64,000 nt of DNA from Catenuloplanes niger (GTDB taxonomy: Bacteria; Actinomycetota; Actinomycetes; Mycobacteriales; Micromonosporaceae): contig NZ_JAVDYC010000001.1 of assembly GCF_031458255.1 (NCBI RefSeq), positions 7,077,001 through 7,141,000 on the forward strand, in the 5' to 3' direction. Below, piece after piece: positions 24,294 through 33,200 of this stretch; positions within the stretch are counted from its first letter, which is position 1, and each line of letters begins with the position of its first letter. A program made the translations under genes and the position numbers. The notes beneath the pieces were generated by a model. That model searched no databases and was not told where the DNA came from. It saw only the letters and a program-made list of their open reading frames with translations.

Positions 24294-24647
24294 ATGACCG
24301 CGAACCGCTGCACCGACGAGGCGACCCGTACGCTTCTCGGGCTCTACGCGCTCGGCCGGCTCTCCGCCGCCGAGCAGGCGCGGACCGTCGCACACCTCGA
24401 CGAGTGCCCGGCCTGCCGGGCCGAGGTCGCGGAACTTCACCACGTCACCTCCGCGCTCGGCCTGCTGACCGCCGAGGACATCGCCGAGATCCTGGCCGAG
24501 GACGAGGACGAGGAGCTCCCGCCGGCCCCGCGCGCCGCGGTCTGTCACGGTGCCCGTGGCACCCGCGACCGTCGGCCCGGCCGCGCCTCCGTCGGCACGC
24601 TCGCCCGCGGTGCCGCCCCCGCACCGGAGTTCCCACCCGGTATCTGA
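24294..24647 (+). CDS. Short zinc-finger anti-sigma protein, probably truncated
   Basis: 117 residues from ATG at 24294. The zf-HC2 domain has HLDECPAC and a leucine-rich N-terminus (LLGLYALGRLSAAEQAR) very like the anti-sigma factors at 12422 and 18230. After about residue 82 the frame turns Arg-rich with no membrane helix. One base over, the following sequence reads as a Pro/Ala/Val-rich linker (SVTVPVAPATVGPAAPP) like those of the other two, then stops. It may therefore be a decayed copy that lost its membrane and outer parts, or a soluble anti-sigma factor. No sigma gene is adjacent. Confidence 0.6.
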   Translation: MTANRCTDEATRTLLGLYALGRLSAAEQARTVAHLDECPACRAEVAELHHVTSALGLLTAEDIAEILAEDEDEELPPAPRAAVCHGARGTRDRRPGRASVGTLARGAAPAPEFPPGI

Positions 24648-24990
24648 CCCACCGATCAGCTACCTCGGCTGACTCGCCGATCAGTAGCGCGGTGTCGCGC
24701 GCCGGCCGGCCGCGATGATCGTGGCGCCGCGCCGGCCGGGAGCCGTGCCGGTCACCGGAGCTGACGGGCGACGGGTCCGCGACCCCCGTTGACTGCCGCG
24801 GAACCGTCCTGCCTCGCACCGGGACGAGCCGGTCGCCGCGGTGTCCCGCCGCGGCCATCGGTGTCCGGGACCAGTGGACCAGGCGGATCGGCCTGCGGTC
24901 CGGGATTCCGTAGCAGATCGGAGGAAAGCGGGTGTTTCGGCAGGTCAGCGCGGGTCCGGAAGGTGGTGGTTCCGGAGGGTTCCGGAGTGC
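24648..24990. other. 343-base region between convergent genes
   Basis: No gene is seen. Two direct copies of CCGATCAG (about 24650-24690) and two of GGTTCCGGAG (about 24967-24986) are present, but no clear terminator hairpin was identified. It marks the end of the envelope cluster. Confidence 0.4.
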
Positions 24991-26238
24991 TCAGGCGCCG
25001 AGATCGGTCAGCACCACGTCGGTCACCTCGACCCGCATCGCCGGGTTCCCGCCCAGCTGGAACGTCAGCTCGCTGGTCGGGCTGGTCAGGTTGCCGGTGA
25101 ACTCGTAGGAGAACGACTGCGGGTCCGGGCCCACGGTGAGGTTCTTCATCAGCGACTCCGGGTACGGCCACTCGTTGTGCTGCACGCGTGCCCGGAGGGT
25201 GGCACCGACGCTCGCGGTCGCGGTGAAGTCGAGCCGGTAGCGATGCCCGGCCGTCACCGGCAGGCAGCCCCGGATGGCGAGCAGGGCCCACGGGTCCGCG
25301 CCGACGCTCTCCGGCACGGTCGCCGCCCAGCTGTGCGTGTCGAAGCGCTCCATCGTCACGACGGCGGCCTCATTCGTCCACCAGGGGCGCGACAGCGGGC
25401 CTGGCTCGTCCGGGAGCGGGGTGTCGAGCAGGTCACCGCCCCCGGCGGGCGCGGTGCCGGTGCACGGCGAGGCCGGGTCCGCGGTGCTCGCGCCCCCGGC
25501 CACCGGTGCCGCCGCCGGCCCGTCCGGTCCGGAGCCCGCCCGGTCGGCCAGCGCCCAGGTCAGGCCGCCCGCCGCCACGCCCAGCACCGCCACGATCGCC
25601 GCGATCACCAGCAGCGGGCGACGCGGTCGCCGTGCCGGTCGCGGCTCCGCCGACGCGAAGCGGTTGTAGCCCGGCGGCACGTCGAACCCGGGCGGCACGC
25701 CGAACCCAGGCGGCGCGCCGGAACCGGGAGCCGCGCCGGGCCGCGGAGCCGCACCGGCCGGCGGCACATCCGCGCCCGGGGCCGCGGCGCCCGGGGCTCC
25801 GGCAGGCGGAGTGCCCACACCCGGGGTCTCCACACCCGGGGTCTCCCCGTCCGGGGTCGCCACGTCCGGAGTGCCCGCGGCCGGAGTCCGCGCGGCCGGT
25901 GACTCCGCTGCGGTGTCCTCCGGCGTGCTCGCGGACGTCTCGGCCGTACCCTTGCGGCGCAGGGATTTCTGCAGTTCGTAGACGCGGACCATGGTGTCGT
26001 GGTGGGTCCGCCACTGCGCGACCGCGGCCGGGCCGCCGCCGCAGATCTCGACGATCGGCACCACCATCCGATCGAACGACGGCGGCGTCTTCACCGTCCC
26101 GGCCAGCACCGCGTAGACCTGCGAGTCGCTCATCGGATGCCGGCTCACCACGTAGGACCGCGTCTGCCCCGACGCCCGCACGAAAGCATCCAGCTGCGCG
26201 CAGAAGTGCCGTACCGGACTTTCCTGGCTCTCCGTCAT
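24991..26238 (-). CDS. Membrane one-component regulator: HTH domain, membrane helix, outer carbohydrate-binding-like domain
   Basis: 415 residues. The N-terminal 95 or so residues resemble the XRE-like helix-turn-helix region of actinomycete regulators (LDAFVRASGQTRSYVVSRHP, MSDSQVYAVLAG). A Pro/Gly/Ala-rich linker contains a run of TPGVETP-like units. A membrane helix lies at about 206-231 (LLVIAAIVAVLGVAAGGLTWAL). The C-terminal 150 residues form a jelly-roll-like domain with the CBM4/9-type ending (YEFTGNLTSPTSELTFQLGG, VEVTDVVLTDL). The arrangement suggests direct sensing of an extracellular sugar or wall fragment coupled to DNA binding (inference). An inverted repeat at 26270-26298 is a candidate autoregulatory site. 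The jelly-roll assignment is from pattern only. Confidence 0.7.
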   Translation of the reverse strand: MTESQESPVRHFCAQLDAFVRASGQTRSYVVSRHPMSDSQVYAVLAGTVKTPPSFDRMVVPIVEICGGGPAAVAQWRTHHDTMVRVYELQKSLRRKGTAETSASTPEDTAAESPAARTPAAGTPDVATPDGETPGVETPGVGTPPAGAPGAAAPGADVPPAGAAPRPGAAPGSGAPPGFGVPPGFDVPPGYNRFASAEPRPARRPRRPLLVIAAIVAVLGVAAGGLTWALADRAGSGPDGPAAAPVAGGASTADPASPCTGTAPAGGGDLLDTPLPDEPGPLSRPWWTNEAAVVTMERFDTHSWAATVPESVGADPWALLAIRGCLPVTAGHRYRLDFTATASVGATLRARVQHNEWPYPESLMKNLTVGPDPQSFSYEFTGNLTSPTSELTFQLGGNPAMRVEVTDVVLTDLGA

Positions 26239-26269
26239 GCCGCTCCCTGCTTGCGAATATGGCCGAACG

Positions 26270-26298
26270 ACATCGTAGAGCGATATACCGATCGATGT
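26270..26298. promoter_or_regulatory. Inverted repeat ACATCG-N17-CGATGT
   Basis: ACATCG at 26270-26275 and CGATGT at 26293-26298 are perfectly complementary around a 17-base AT-richer centre containing gatatacc. It lies 32 bases upstream of the start of the membrane HTH gene (minus strand) and overlaps where its promoter should be. Confidence 0.45.
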
Positions 26299-26364
26299 CC
26301 TTACCCGGTCACGGCACGGCGACCCGCCGGTCGGCCCGGCCGAGGCCCGCCCGTGCGGCCGCGG

Positions 26365-28914
26365 TCAGAAGAGGTCGTGCGGGTCGATCTGGATGCGGAC
26401 CGGGTGCGGGGCCTTGCGGGCGCTGCGGACGCCGGCGGCCTCGTGCAGGGCCTTGGCCAGCGCGCCGGCCGCGCCACGGCGCACGCGGACCAGCATGCGT
26501 TCGGTGTCGTCGCCGGCCGGGACCGGGCCGAGCAGCTCCGCGTCGTCCGGCAGGCGGGCGGTGTCCAGCAGGTCGGCGACCGCGTCCGGCGGGCCGGTGA
26601 GACTGGCCATCCGGGACGCGGGCGGGAAGCCCAGCTCGCGGCGTTCGGCCAGCTCCCGGGCGGCGTACCAGGCCGGGTCCCAGCGCAGCAGCGCCTGCAC
26701 GGCGGGGATGCCGCCGTCCGCGACGACCACCACCCGGCCACCGGCGCGCTGCGGGCGGGCCAGCGCGGCCGCGGTCAGCCAGCGGCGCAGCGCCTCCTCG
26801 GCCGCGCGCAGGTCGGCGCGGGTGAGCAGCGCCCAGGTGTCCAGCAGCAGCACGGCGCCGTAGCCGCCGTCCGCGACCGGCTCGGCGCCGGGCGTGCAGA
26901 CCACCACCGCGGGCTCGGCGGGCACCCGCAGCAGCACCTCGTCGCGGCCGGACGTGCGCACCGGCGCGCCGGGGAACGCGCGGCCCAACTCCTCCGCGGT
27001 CCGGCGGGCGCCGACGATCGAGGCGCGCAGCCGGTGACCGCCGCACTCCGGGCAGGTCCAGCCGGCCGCGACCCGCCCGCACCAGCGGCAACCCGGCACG
27101 TCCTGGGACGAGCGCAGCTCCAGCGGGCCCTGACAGTGCGCGCAGCGGGCCGGCTCGCGGCAGGTCGCGCACGCCACGGACGGCAGGTAACCGCGCCGCG
27201 GCACCTGCACCAGCACCGGCGCGCCCGCGCGCAGCGCCTCCCGGGCCGCCTGCCAGGCCAGGCTGGGCAGCCGGGCGGTGGCGGCGGCCGGGTCGCGGGC
27301 CAGCTGCGGGTCGTCGCCGATCGGGGCCACGTGCGGTGCGCGCGCCCGGATCGCGTCCCGGCTGCCGGTCAGCTCGTGCGCCCAGCCGGTCTCGACCAGC
27401 TGCTGCGCCTCCGCGGTCCGGGTGAACCCGCCGGCCAGCACGGCCGCGCCGGTCAGTTGCGCGCGGGTCAGCAGCACCTCGCGCGCGTGCGGGTAGGGCG
27501 CGCGCGGCTCCGCGTGCGAGTCGTCGCCGTCGTCCCAGATCACCACCAGGCCCAGGTCGTGCACCGGCGCGAACGAGGCCGCCCGGGTGCCGATCACCAC
27601 CGGCACGTGCCCGCGCAGCCCGGCCAGGAACGCGCGGTACCGCTTCGCCGGGCCGAGCGACGCGGCCAGCGTGGCGTGCCGGCCGGGGCCGAGCGTGTCG
27701 GTCAGCGCGGCGTCCAGCCGGTCCAGGTCGCGCGCGTCCGGCACGACCGCGACCACGCCCCGGCCGGCGGCGACGGTCACGGCCGCGGCCTCGGCGATCC
27801 GGCGTGGCCAGTCCTCGCCGGGAACCGCGGACCACACCGCCCGCGGCGCGCGCCCCTCGCCGAGGGCCTGCAGAAAACCCGGGCCATGGGGGTACGGTGA
27901 CCAGCCCTGCCGCGCCGTGGCCGGCACGGTGCCGCCGGCCGCGGTCGGATCCGCCGCCGCTGCCGGCAGCCCCTCGGCCGGTGCTTGCAGTGCCGGCTCC
28001 GCCTCCGCGGATCGGTCGGCCGCCGGCTCGGCCGGGAGGAGTTCGCCGGTGGCCGGAGCGTCGGCTACGGGCCGGGCCGTGGCCGGTTCGCCGGTGACCG
28101 GCTCCACCGGACCGGGCATCTCGGCGGCCGGAGCGTCAGCCGCGGGCCGGGCCGTGGCCGGTTCGCCGGCGGCCGGGTCCGCCGGAACGGGCTCGTCGGC
28201 GGGCGGAGCATCAGCCGAGGGCCGGGCCGTAGCGGGTTCGCCGGGAGCCGGTGGTGGTGTGGCCGGGGCGTCGGCGGGGGTCCGGGCCGTCGTGGGTTCG
28301 GCGGACGGCGGGAGCGGCCGGATCGGCGCCGGCGCCGTGGGCCCGGCCGCGGCGGTCGCGCTGTTCATCCGTACCCTCGGAGGGGTTTGATCCGGTGCGG
28401 AGCTCTGCTCCGCGCGGGCGTGGCGGGCCGGGACGGCGAGGCGGAGCACGTCGGCGAGACTGCCCGCGTATCGGTCGGCGACCGCTCTGACCAGGTGCGA
28501 CACCTCGTCGCTGAGCACTCGTTCGGGGGAGACCAGCTTGTCGAGGAAGCCGAGCCGGCCCTCGTGGCTGGACTCCGCGACGCGCTCCAGCAGCCAGCCG
28601 TCGACCAGCTGCCCGGCGAACCGGACGCGCACCCGGGTGCCCGGCAGCGCGGTCCCGGCCAGCTCGGCCGGGACCAGGTAGTCGAACGCGCGGTCCAGGT
28701 GGGGCAGCGGCACGTCCACGCAGACCCGTGCGACCGGCAGCTCCGCGGCGGGCTCGCGAGGGGGTTTCGGCTTGGTGGCGCGGGACCGGCCCGGCTTGAC
28801 CGGCGGCGCCGCGGACCGGGACGCGACCGCGCGCGCCGCCGCCGCGCCGCCGCCGACCGCGTCCACGGTCAGGGCCAGCCCGTCCAGCGACAGTTCGGCC
28901 GACTCGTCTCCCAC
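26365..28914 (-). CDS. priA: Primosomal protein N' (PriA), actinobacterial form without helicase motifs
   Basis: 849 residues from GTG at 28914. The N-terminal DNA-binding domain (VCVDVPLPHLDRAFDYLVP) is followed by a Pro/Ala/Glu-rich insertion at about 165-335, which is unusually long. The helicase-like region follows. A zinc-binding cysteine set lies at about 578-630 (CATC, CAHC, CRWC, CPEC), as in PriA. The Walker A loop GxTGSGKT is replaced (WSAVPGEDWPRRIAEAA) and the DEAH box reads WDDGDD. This matches the known actinobacterial PriA that lacks ATPase motifs and presumably only directs replisome assembly. The frame is open further upstream, to 29007, but that would overlap the divergent LCP gene. 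Confidence 0.85.
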   Translation of the reverse strand: MGDESAELSLDGLALTVDAVGGGAAAARAVASRSAAPPVKPGRSRATKPKPPREPAAELPVARVCVDVPLPHLDRAFDYLVPAELAGTALPGTRVRVRFAGQLVDGWLLERVAESSHEGRLGFLDKLVSPERVLSDEVSHLVRAVADRYAGSLADVLRLAVPARHARAEQSSAPDQTPPRVRMNSATAAAGPTAPAPIRPLPPSAEPTTARTPADAPATPPPAPGEPATARPSADAPPADEPVPADPAAGEPATARPAADAPAAEMPGPVEPVTGEPATARPVADAPATGELLPAEPAADRSAEAEPALQAPAEGLPAAAADPTAAGGTVPATARQGWSPYPHGPGFLQALGEGRAPRAVWSAVPGEDWPRRIAEAAAVTVAAGRGVVAVVPDARDLDRLDAALTDTLGPGRHATLAASLGPAKRYRAFLAGLRGHVPVVIGTRAASFAPVHDLGLVVIWDDGDDSHAEPRAPYPHAREVLLTRAQLTGAAVLAGGFTRTAEAQQLVETGWAHELTGSRDAIRARAPHVAPIGDDPQLARDPAAATARLPSLAWQAAREALRAGAPVLVQVPRRGYLPSVACATCREPARCAHCQGPLELRSSQDVPGCRWCGRVAAGWTCPECGGHRLRASIVGARRTAEELGRAFPGAPVRTSGRDEVLLRVPAEPAVVVCTPGAEPVADGGYGAVLLLDTWALLTRADLRAAEEALRRWLTAAALARPQRAGGRVVVVADGGIPAVQALLRWDPAWYAARELAERRELGFPPASRMASLTGPPDAVADLLDTARLPDDAELLGPVPAGDDTERMLVRVRRGAAGALAKALHEAAGVRSARKAPHPVRIQIDPHDLF

Positions 28915-28964
28915 CCCAGAATCGTTGCACGGTCGCACGGGAGTGAGGTCACGGCCGGGCGGGT

Positions 28965-30155
28965 ATGCGGGAACGACGACGATCACGGCGGATGAGGCGG
29001 GGTGCACCGGTGACGATCAACGGCCGCGAGGTTCCACGATGGGCACGGATCACGGTGATCGCCGTGCTGGTGGTGGCCGTGCTGGGCATCGGCTCGGTGG
29101 CGGTCGCGCGCAGCATGGTCAACGGCGCGGTCCCGCAGACCGCGCTGCTGGAGGGTGAGGCCGCGGCCGCGAACAGCGAGACCGGCAACAGCATCGACGG
29201 GCCGGTGAACCTGCTGCTCGCGGGACTGGACGCGCGTGAGGAGGGCTCGCCGGGGCAGACCGACAGCGTGCTCGCCGACACGATCATCATCCTGCACGTG
29301 CCGGCCACGCACGACCGCGCGTACCTGATCTCGATACCGCGGGACTGGCGGGTGGACATCCCGGCCTACGACAAGACCGGCTTCACCGGCTCGACCGAGA
29401 AGATCAATTCCGCGTTCGGGTACGGATACCAGGGCGACGGCTCCGAGGTGGAGAAGCGGGCGCGCGGCATGGAGCTGCTGTCCACCACACTGAACAAGGA
29501 GACCGGCATCCGCTTCAACGGTGCCGCGATCATCGACTTCGGCGGTTTCGGCAGCGTGGTGCACGCGCTCGGCGGCGTGGACATGTGCGTCGACGAGCGC
29601 GCCGAGTCGATCCACCTCGGCCGGGACGCGAACGGCAAGCTGGTCCAGGGCTGGTACTCGGAGGCTTACGGCATGCAGCTGCCGCCGGGCGCGACACCGC
29701 TGGTGCACGAGGAGGGCTGCCGCCGGATGAACGCCACCGAGGCGCTCGACTACGTCCGGATCCGCAAGAGCCTCAGCGACGGCGACTACGGCCGGCAGCG
29801 GCACCAGCAGCAGCTGATCAAGGCGATCGTGGACGAGGCCACCACGACCGGCGTGCTGACCGACCTCGGCAAGCTGAACGCGCTGGTCAAGGCGGCCGGC
29901 GACACGTTCCTGCTGGACACCGGCGGCATCCCGCTGGCCGACTACGTCTTCACGTTCAAGAACCTGCGCTCCGACCGGCTCACGCTGATCCGGACGAACG
30001 CGGGCGAGCCGAAGACCGAGACCGTCGACGGCGTCGACTACGAGACGCTGGACGAGTCCTCGCTGTCCATGCTGACCGCCGCGAAGAACGGCACGCTCGA
30101 CGAGTTCCTGGCCGCCCACCCGGAGTTCAGCGCGGAGACCACCCCGGCCCGGTGA
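28965..30155 (+). CDS. LytR-CpsA-Psr (LCP) family cell-wall polymer ligase
   Basis: 396 residues. A short basic cytoplasmic tail and membrane helix (about 27-48, ITVIAVLVVAVLGIGSVAV) precede the LCP domain at about 80-320. Family residues are visible: NLLLAGLDAR, DSVLADTIIILHV, ISIPRDWRVDIP, KINSAFGYG and the Arg-rich ALDYVRIRKSLSDGDYGRQR. LCP enzymes transfer glycopolymers such as teichoic acid or arabinogalactan from lipid carriers to peptidoglycan outside the membrane. An alternative start is GTG at 29010, with GAGGCGGG upstream, which would shorten the tail by 15 residues. It is divergent from priA and precedes the sortase-substrate gene by 75 bases. Confidence 0.92.
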   Translation: MRERRRSRRMRRGAPVTINGREVPRWARITVIAVLVVAVLGIGSVAVARSMVNGAVPQTALLEGEAAAANSETGNSIDGPVNLLLAGLDAREEGSPGQTDSVLADTIIILHVPATHDRAYLISIPRDWRVDIPAYDKTGFTGSTEKINSAFGYGYQGDGSEVEKRARGMELLSTTLNKETGIRFNGAAIIDFGGFGSVVHALGGVDMCVDERAESIHLGRDANGKLVQGWYSEAYGMQLPPGATPLVHEEGCRRMNATEALDYVRIRKSLSDGDYGRQRHQQQLIKAIVDEATTTGVLTDLGKLNALVKAAGDTFLLDTGGIPLADYVFTFKNLRSDRLTLIRTNAGEPKTETVDGVDYETLDESSLSMLTAAKNGTLDEFLAAHPEFSAETTPAR

Positions 30156-30230
30156 CGGGAAATCCTCAGCTCGCCGTCGCGCGGGCCGATCGGGGCGTCG
30201 ACAGAGCCGTCGCCGTAACCGGGAGGCCGC

Positions 30231-33200
30231 ATGCCGCACACGGCACGCCGCGTCGCCGCCATCGCGTTGACCATGTCGCTGGTGCCGCTGGCCGCGCCGG
30301 CCGTCGGCCCGGCCGGCCCGGCGGCCGCGTCGGTACTGCCCCGGTGCGGTGACGCCGGCACCCCCGCGGTGGTGGCGCTGCACGACCCGCACTTCTACGT
30401 CGACTCGGCCAGTACGGCCCGGCTGATGTCCGCCTACGCCGGATACCGGGTCGAGGCCGGGCCGTCCGCGCGCTCCCGCCTGTGGCTGCAGCTGAGCGGC
30501 TTCACCGGTGGCGTCGTCGGCCTGGCGGCGGGCCAGCCGGCCCACACCGCGCTGCCGGCGCTGCCCGGTGGCGGCAGCGCGGCGCGGTACCTGCTGCTGA
30601 CCGCGACCGGCACGACCACGGTCCCGCAGGGCCACACGGTCACGCTGTACGACGGCGCACCCGCCTCCGGGACGCCGCTGTGCAGCCGCGCGTTCACCTA
30701 CACGGACGTGGTCGACACGATCAAGGCGCTGGCGAACAAGGTGCAGAGCGTGACCACGTCCACGCCGGCGGCCACGGCCCGGCTCGGCGACGTGGTCACG
30801 GTGAGCGTGCAGGGCGACACCGGCACGCTCGGCGCCGGCCCACCGAACGATCCCGGCGTGCTGGCCTACACCCCGAACGCGCTCGCCGGCTTCCCGGCCG
30901 GGGCGTGGCGGCTGGAACGCACCGAACTGCTGATCTCCCCGGACGGCGTCGCCCCGCCGGTCACCTACGTCGACCGGCTCTACCTCACCGGCGCCGGCGG
31001 CCCCGCCCGCCCGTACACCGCGCGGTACGTGTTCCGGGCGACCGGGCCGAGCGAGTCCGCCGCGCCGCTCAAGCCGATCCAGTACATCGCCAGCGGCACC
31101 CAGGTCAAACACACCGACATCGGGGGTACGGCACTCGGTGCGCTGCCCGCGGTCTCCGCGACCGCGCCGGTCACGCTCGGCAAGGAGGTCACCGCGCCGG
31201 CCGGTGCGATCCTGCCGGCCGGCGGTGGCGTCGCCTCGTACACGCTGACGCTGACCAACGCCGCGGACACCGCCGGCCTCGTCGACTGGGTGTCCGACAC
31301 GCTGCCCGCCGACGCCGCCTACCAGCCCGGGACCATGCGGATCGCCGGCCGGGCGGCCGCGGACCCGGACGTCGACGGGCGCACGCTGATCGTGCAGGGC
31401 CCGATCGGCGTACCGGCCGGTGGCAGCACCACGATGTCGTACTCGGTGCTGCTCGGGCCGACCACCGGGGCGCGGGCCAACTCCGCGGTGGCGCACTTCG
31501 GCACGGTCGTCCTGGACCGCAGCGCCGACGTGACCGCCTCCGCGCCGGCCGGCGCCGAGGTGACCGTGCTCGGCGCCGGCGGCCTCAGCCTGCCGGACGC
31601 GTCCGTATCCACCACCGCCGGCAACCCGGTCACCGTCACCCCGCTGGACGGTGTCACCGCACCGTCCGGGCTGCCGCTGCGGATCACCTCGCTCGGCACG
31701 CCGGCCGGCGGCGGCGCGGCCGTGCTCGGGGCGGACGGGACGGTCACCTACAACCCCGCTCCCGGCGCCTCCGGCACGGTGACGTTCACGTACTCGGCCA
31801 CGGACGGGCACAGCACCGGCGGCGCGACCGTCACCGTGGCGGTCCGGCCGGTCGCGGCCGCCGACCTGTACAGCACCGGGAAGAGCGCCACGCTCACCGC
31901 GAGCACCGGTGTGCTGGCCAACGACGCCTGCACCGGCTGCACGGTCAGCACGACGCCGGTCGCCGGGCCGCGGCTGAACGGCGCGGTGAGCGGGACACTG
32001 ACGCTGTCCGGCGACGGCACGTTCACGTACGTGCCGGCGTCGAACGCCACCGGCACGGTCACGTTCACCTACCGGGCCACCGACGCGGCCGGGCGCGGCA
32101 CCGACGGCGACGTCACCATCAACGTCGCTGACCTCGCCCCGGACTACGCCACCACCGCGTACCAGACCGCGATCAACCCGCTGCCGTTGCAGGCCAACGA
32201 CCCTGGGTGCAGCAACGCCTGCCGGCCGCAGGCGGGCGGCGCACCCGCGCTCGGCACGGTCGTCTACCCGACGGGCGGCGGCAGCGTCGTCACATACACC
32301 CCGAACGCCGGCACCTGGGGGCTGGACACGTTCTCCTACGGCGTCACCGGCAACAGCGGCGGCGTCACCACCCCGGTCACGATCCTCATCGCCCCGCCGC
32401 CGGTGGCCCGGCAGACCACGTACGGCACCGAGGTCGGCGCCGCGCCCCCGTCCGGCGGATCATGCGGGCGCTGCGTCTACGCCCCGGGGACCGCGCCCGC
32501 GCACGGGACGGTCACGGTCGACCCGGACACCGGCGCGTCCACGTACCGGCCGGCCGCCGGGTACGCCGGTGCGGACGCCTACACGTACCAGGTGCGCGAC
32601 CCGGTCACCGGCCTGCGCGTCACCGGCACCGTCTCGGTCACGGTCGGCCCACGTGCCGTCGACGACACCGCGGCCGTGCTGCTCGGCGACAGCGTCACCG
32701 GCGACGCGGCCGGCAACGACGCCTGCCCGGCCACCTGCACGCGGACGCTGGTGACCGGGCCGCCGTCCGGCACGCTGACGCTGCACCCGGACGGGACCTA
32801 CACCTACACCCCGGGCGGCGACATCGGTACGTTCACCGCCACCTACCGGATCGCCAGCTCGGTCTCCGGGCCGGTCACCGCGGACGGCACCATCACGCTG
32901 ACCGTCCGCGGCGCGGTCGACGACACCGCCACCACCGCGCCCGGCCAGGCGGTCACCGTCGACGTGCGCGCCAACGACCCGTGCACCGGGTGCGCGCTCA
33001 CCGCGGTCGGCGCGCCGCCGTCCGGCACGGCCGGGATCAGCGGCGGCGCGGTCGTCTTCACCCCGGTCGCCGGGTTCACCGGGCGCGCCCGGGTGCCGTA
33101 CACGCTGACCCGTGGCGGCGCCACCACGACCGCGACCGTGGTCGTCACCGTCACGCCGCGCGCCGTGGACGACGCCGTCACCACCGTCGCCGGGACGCCG

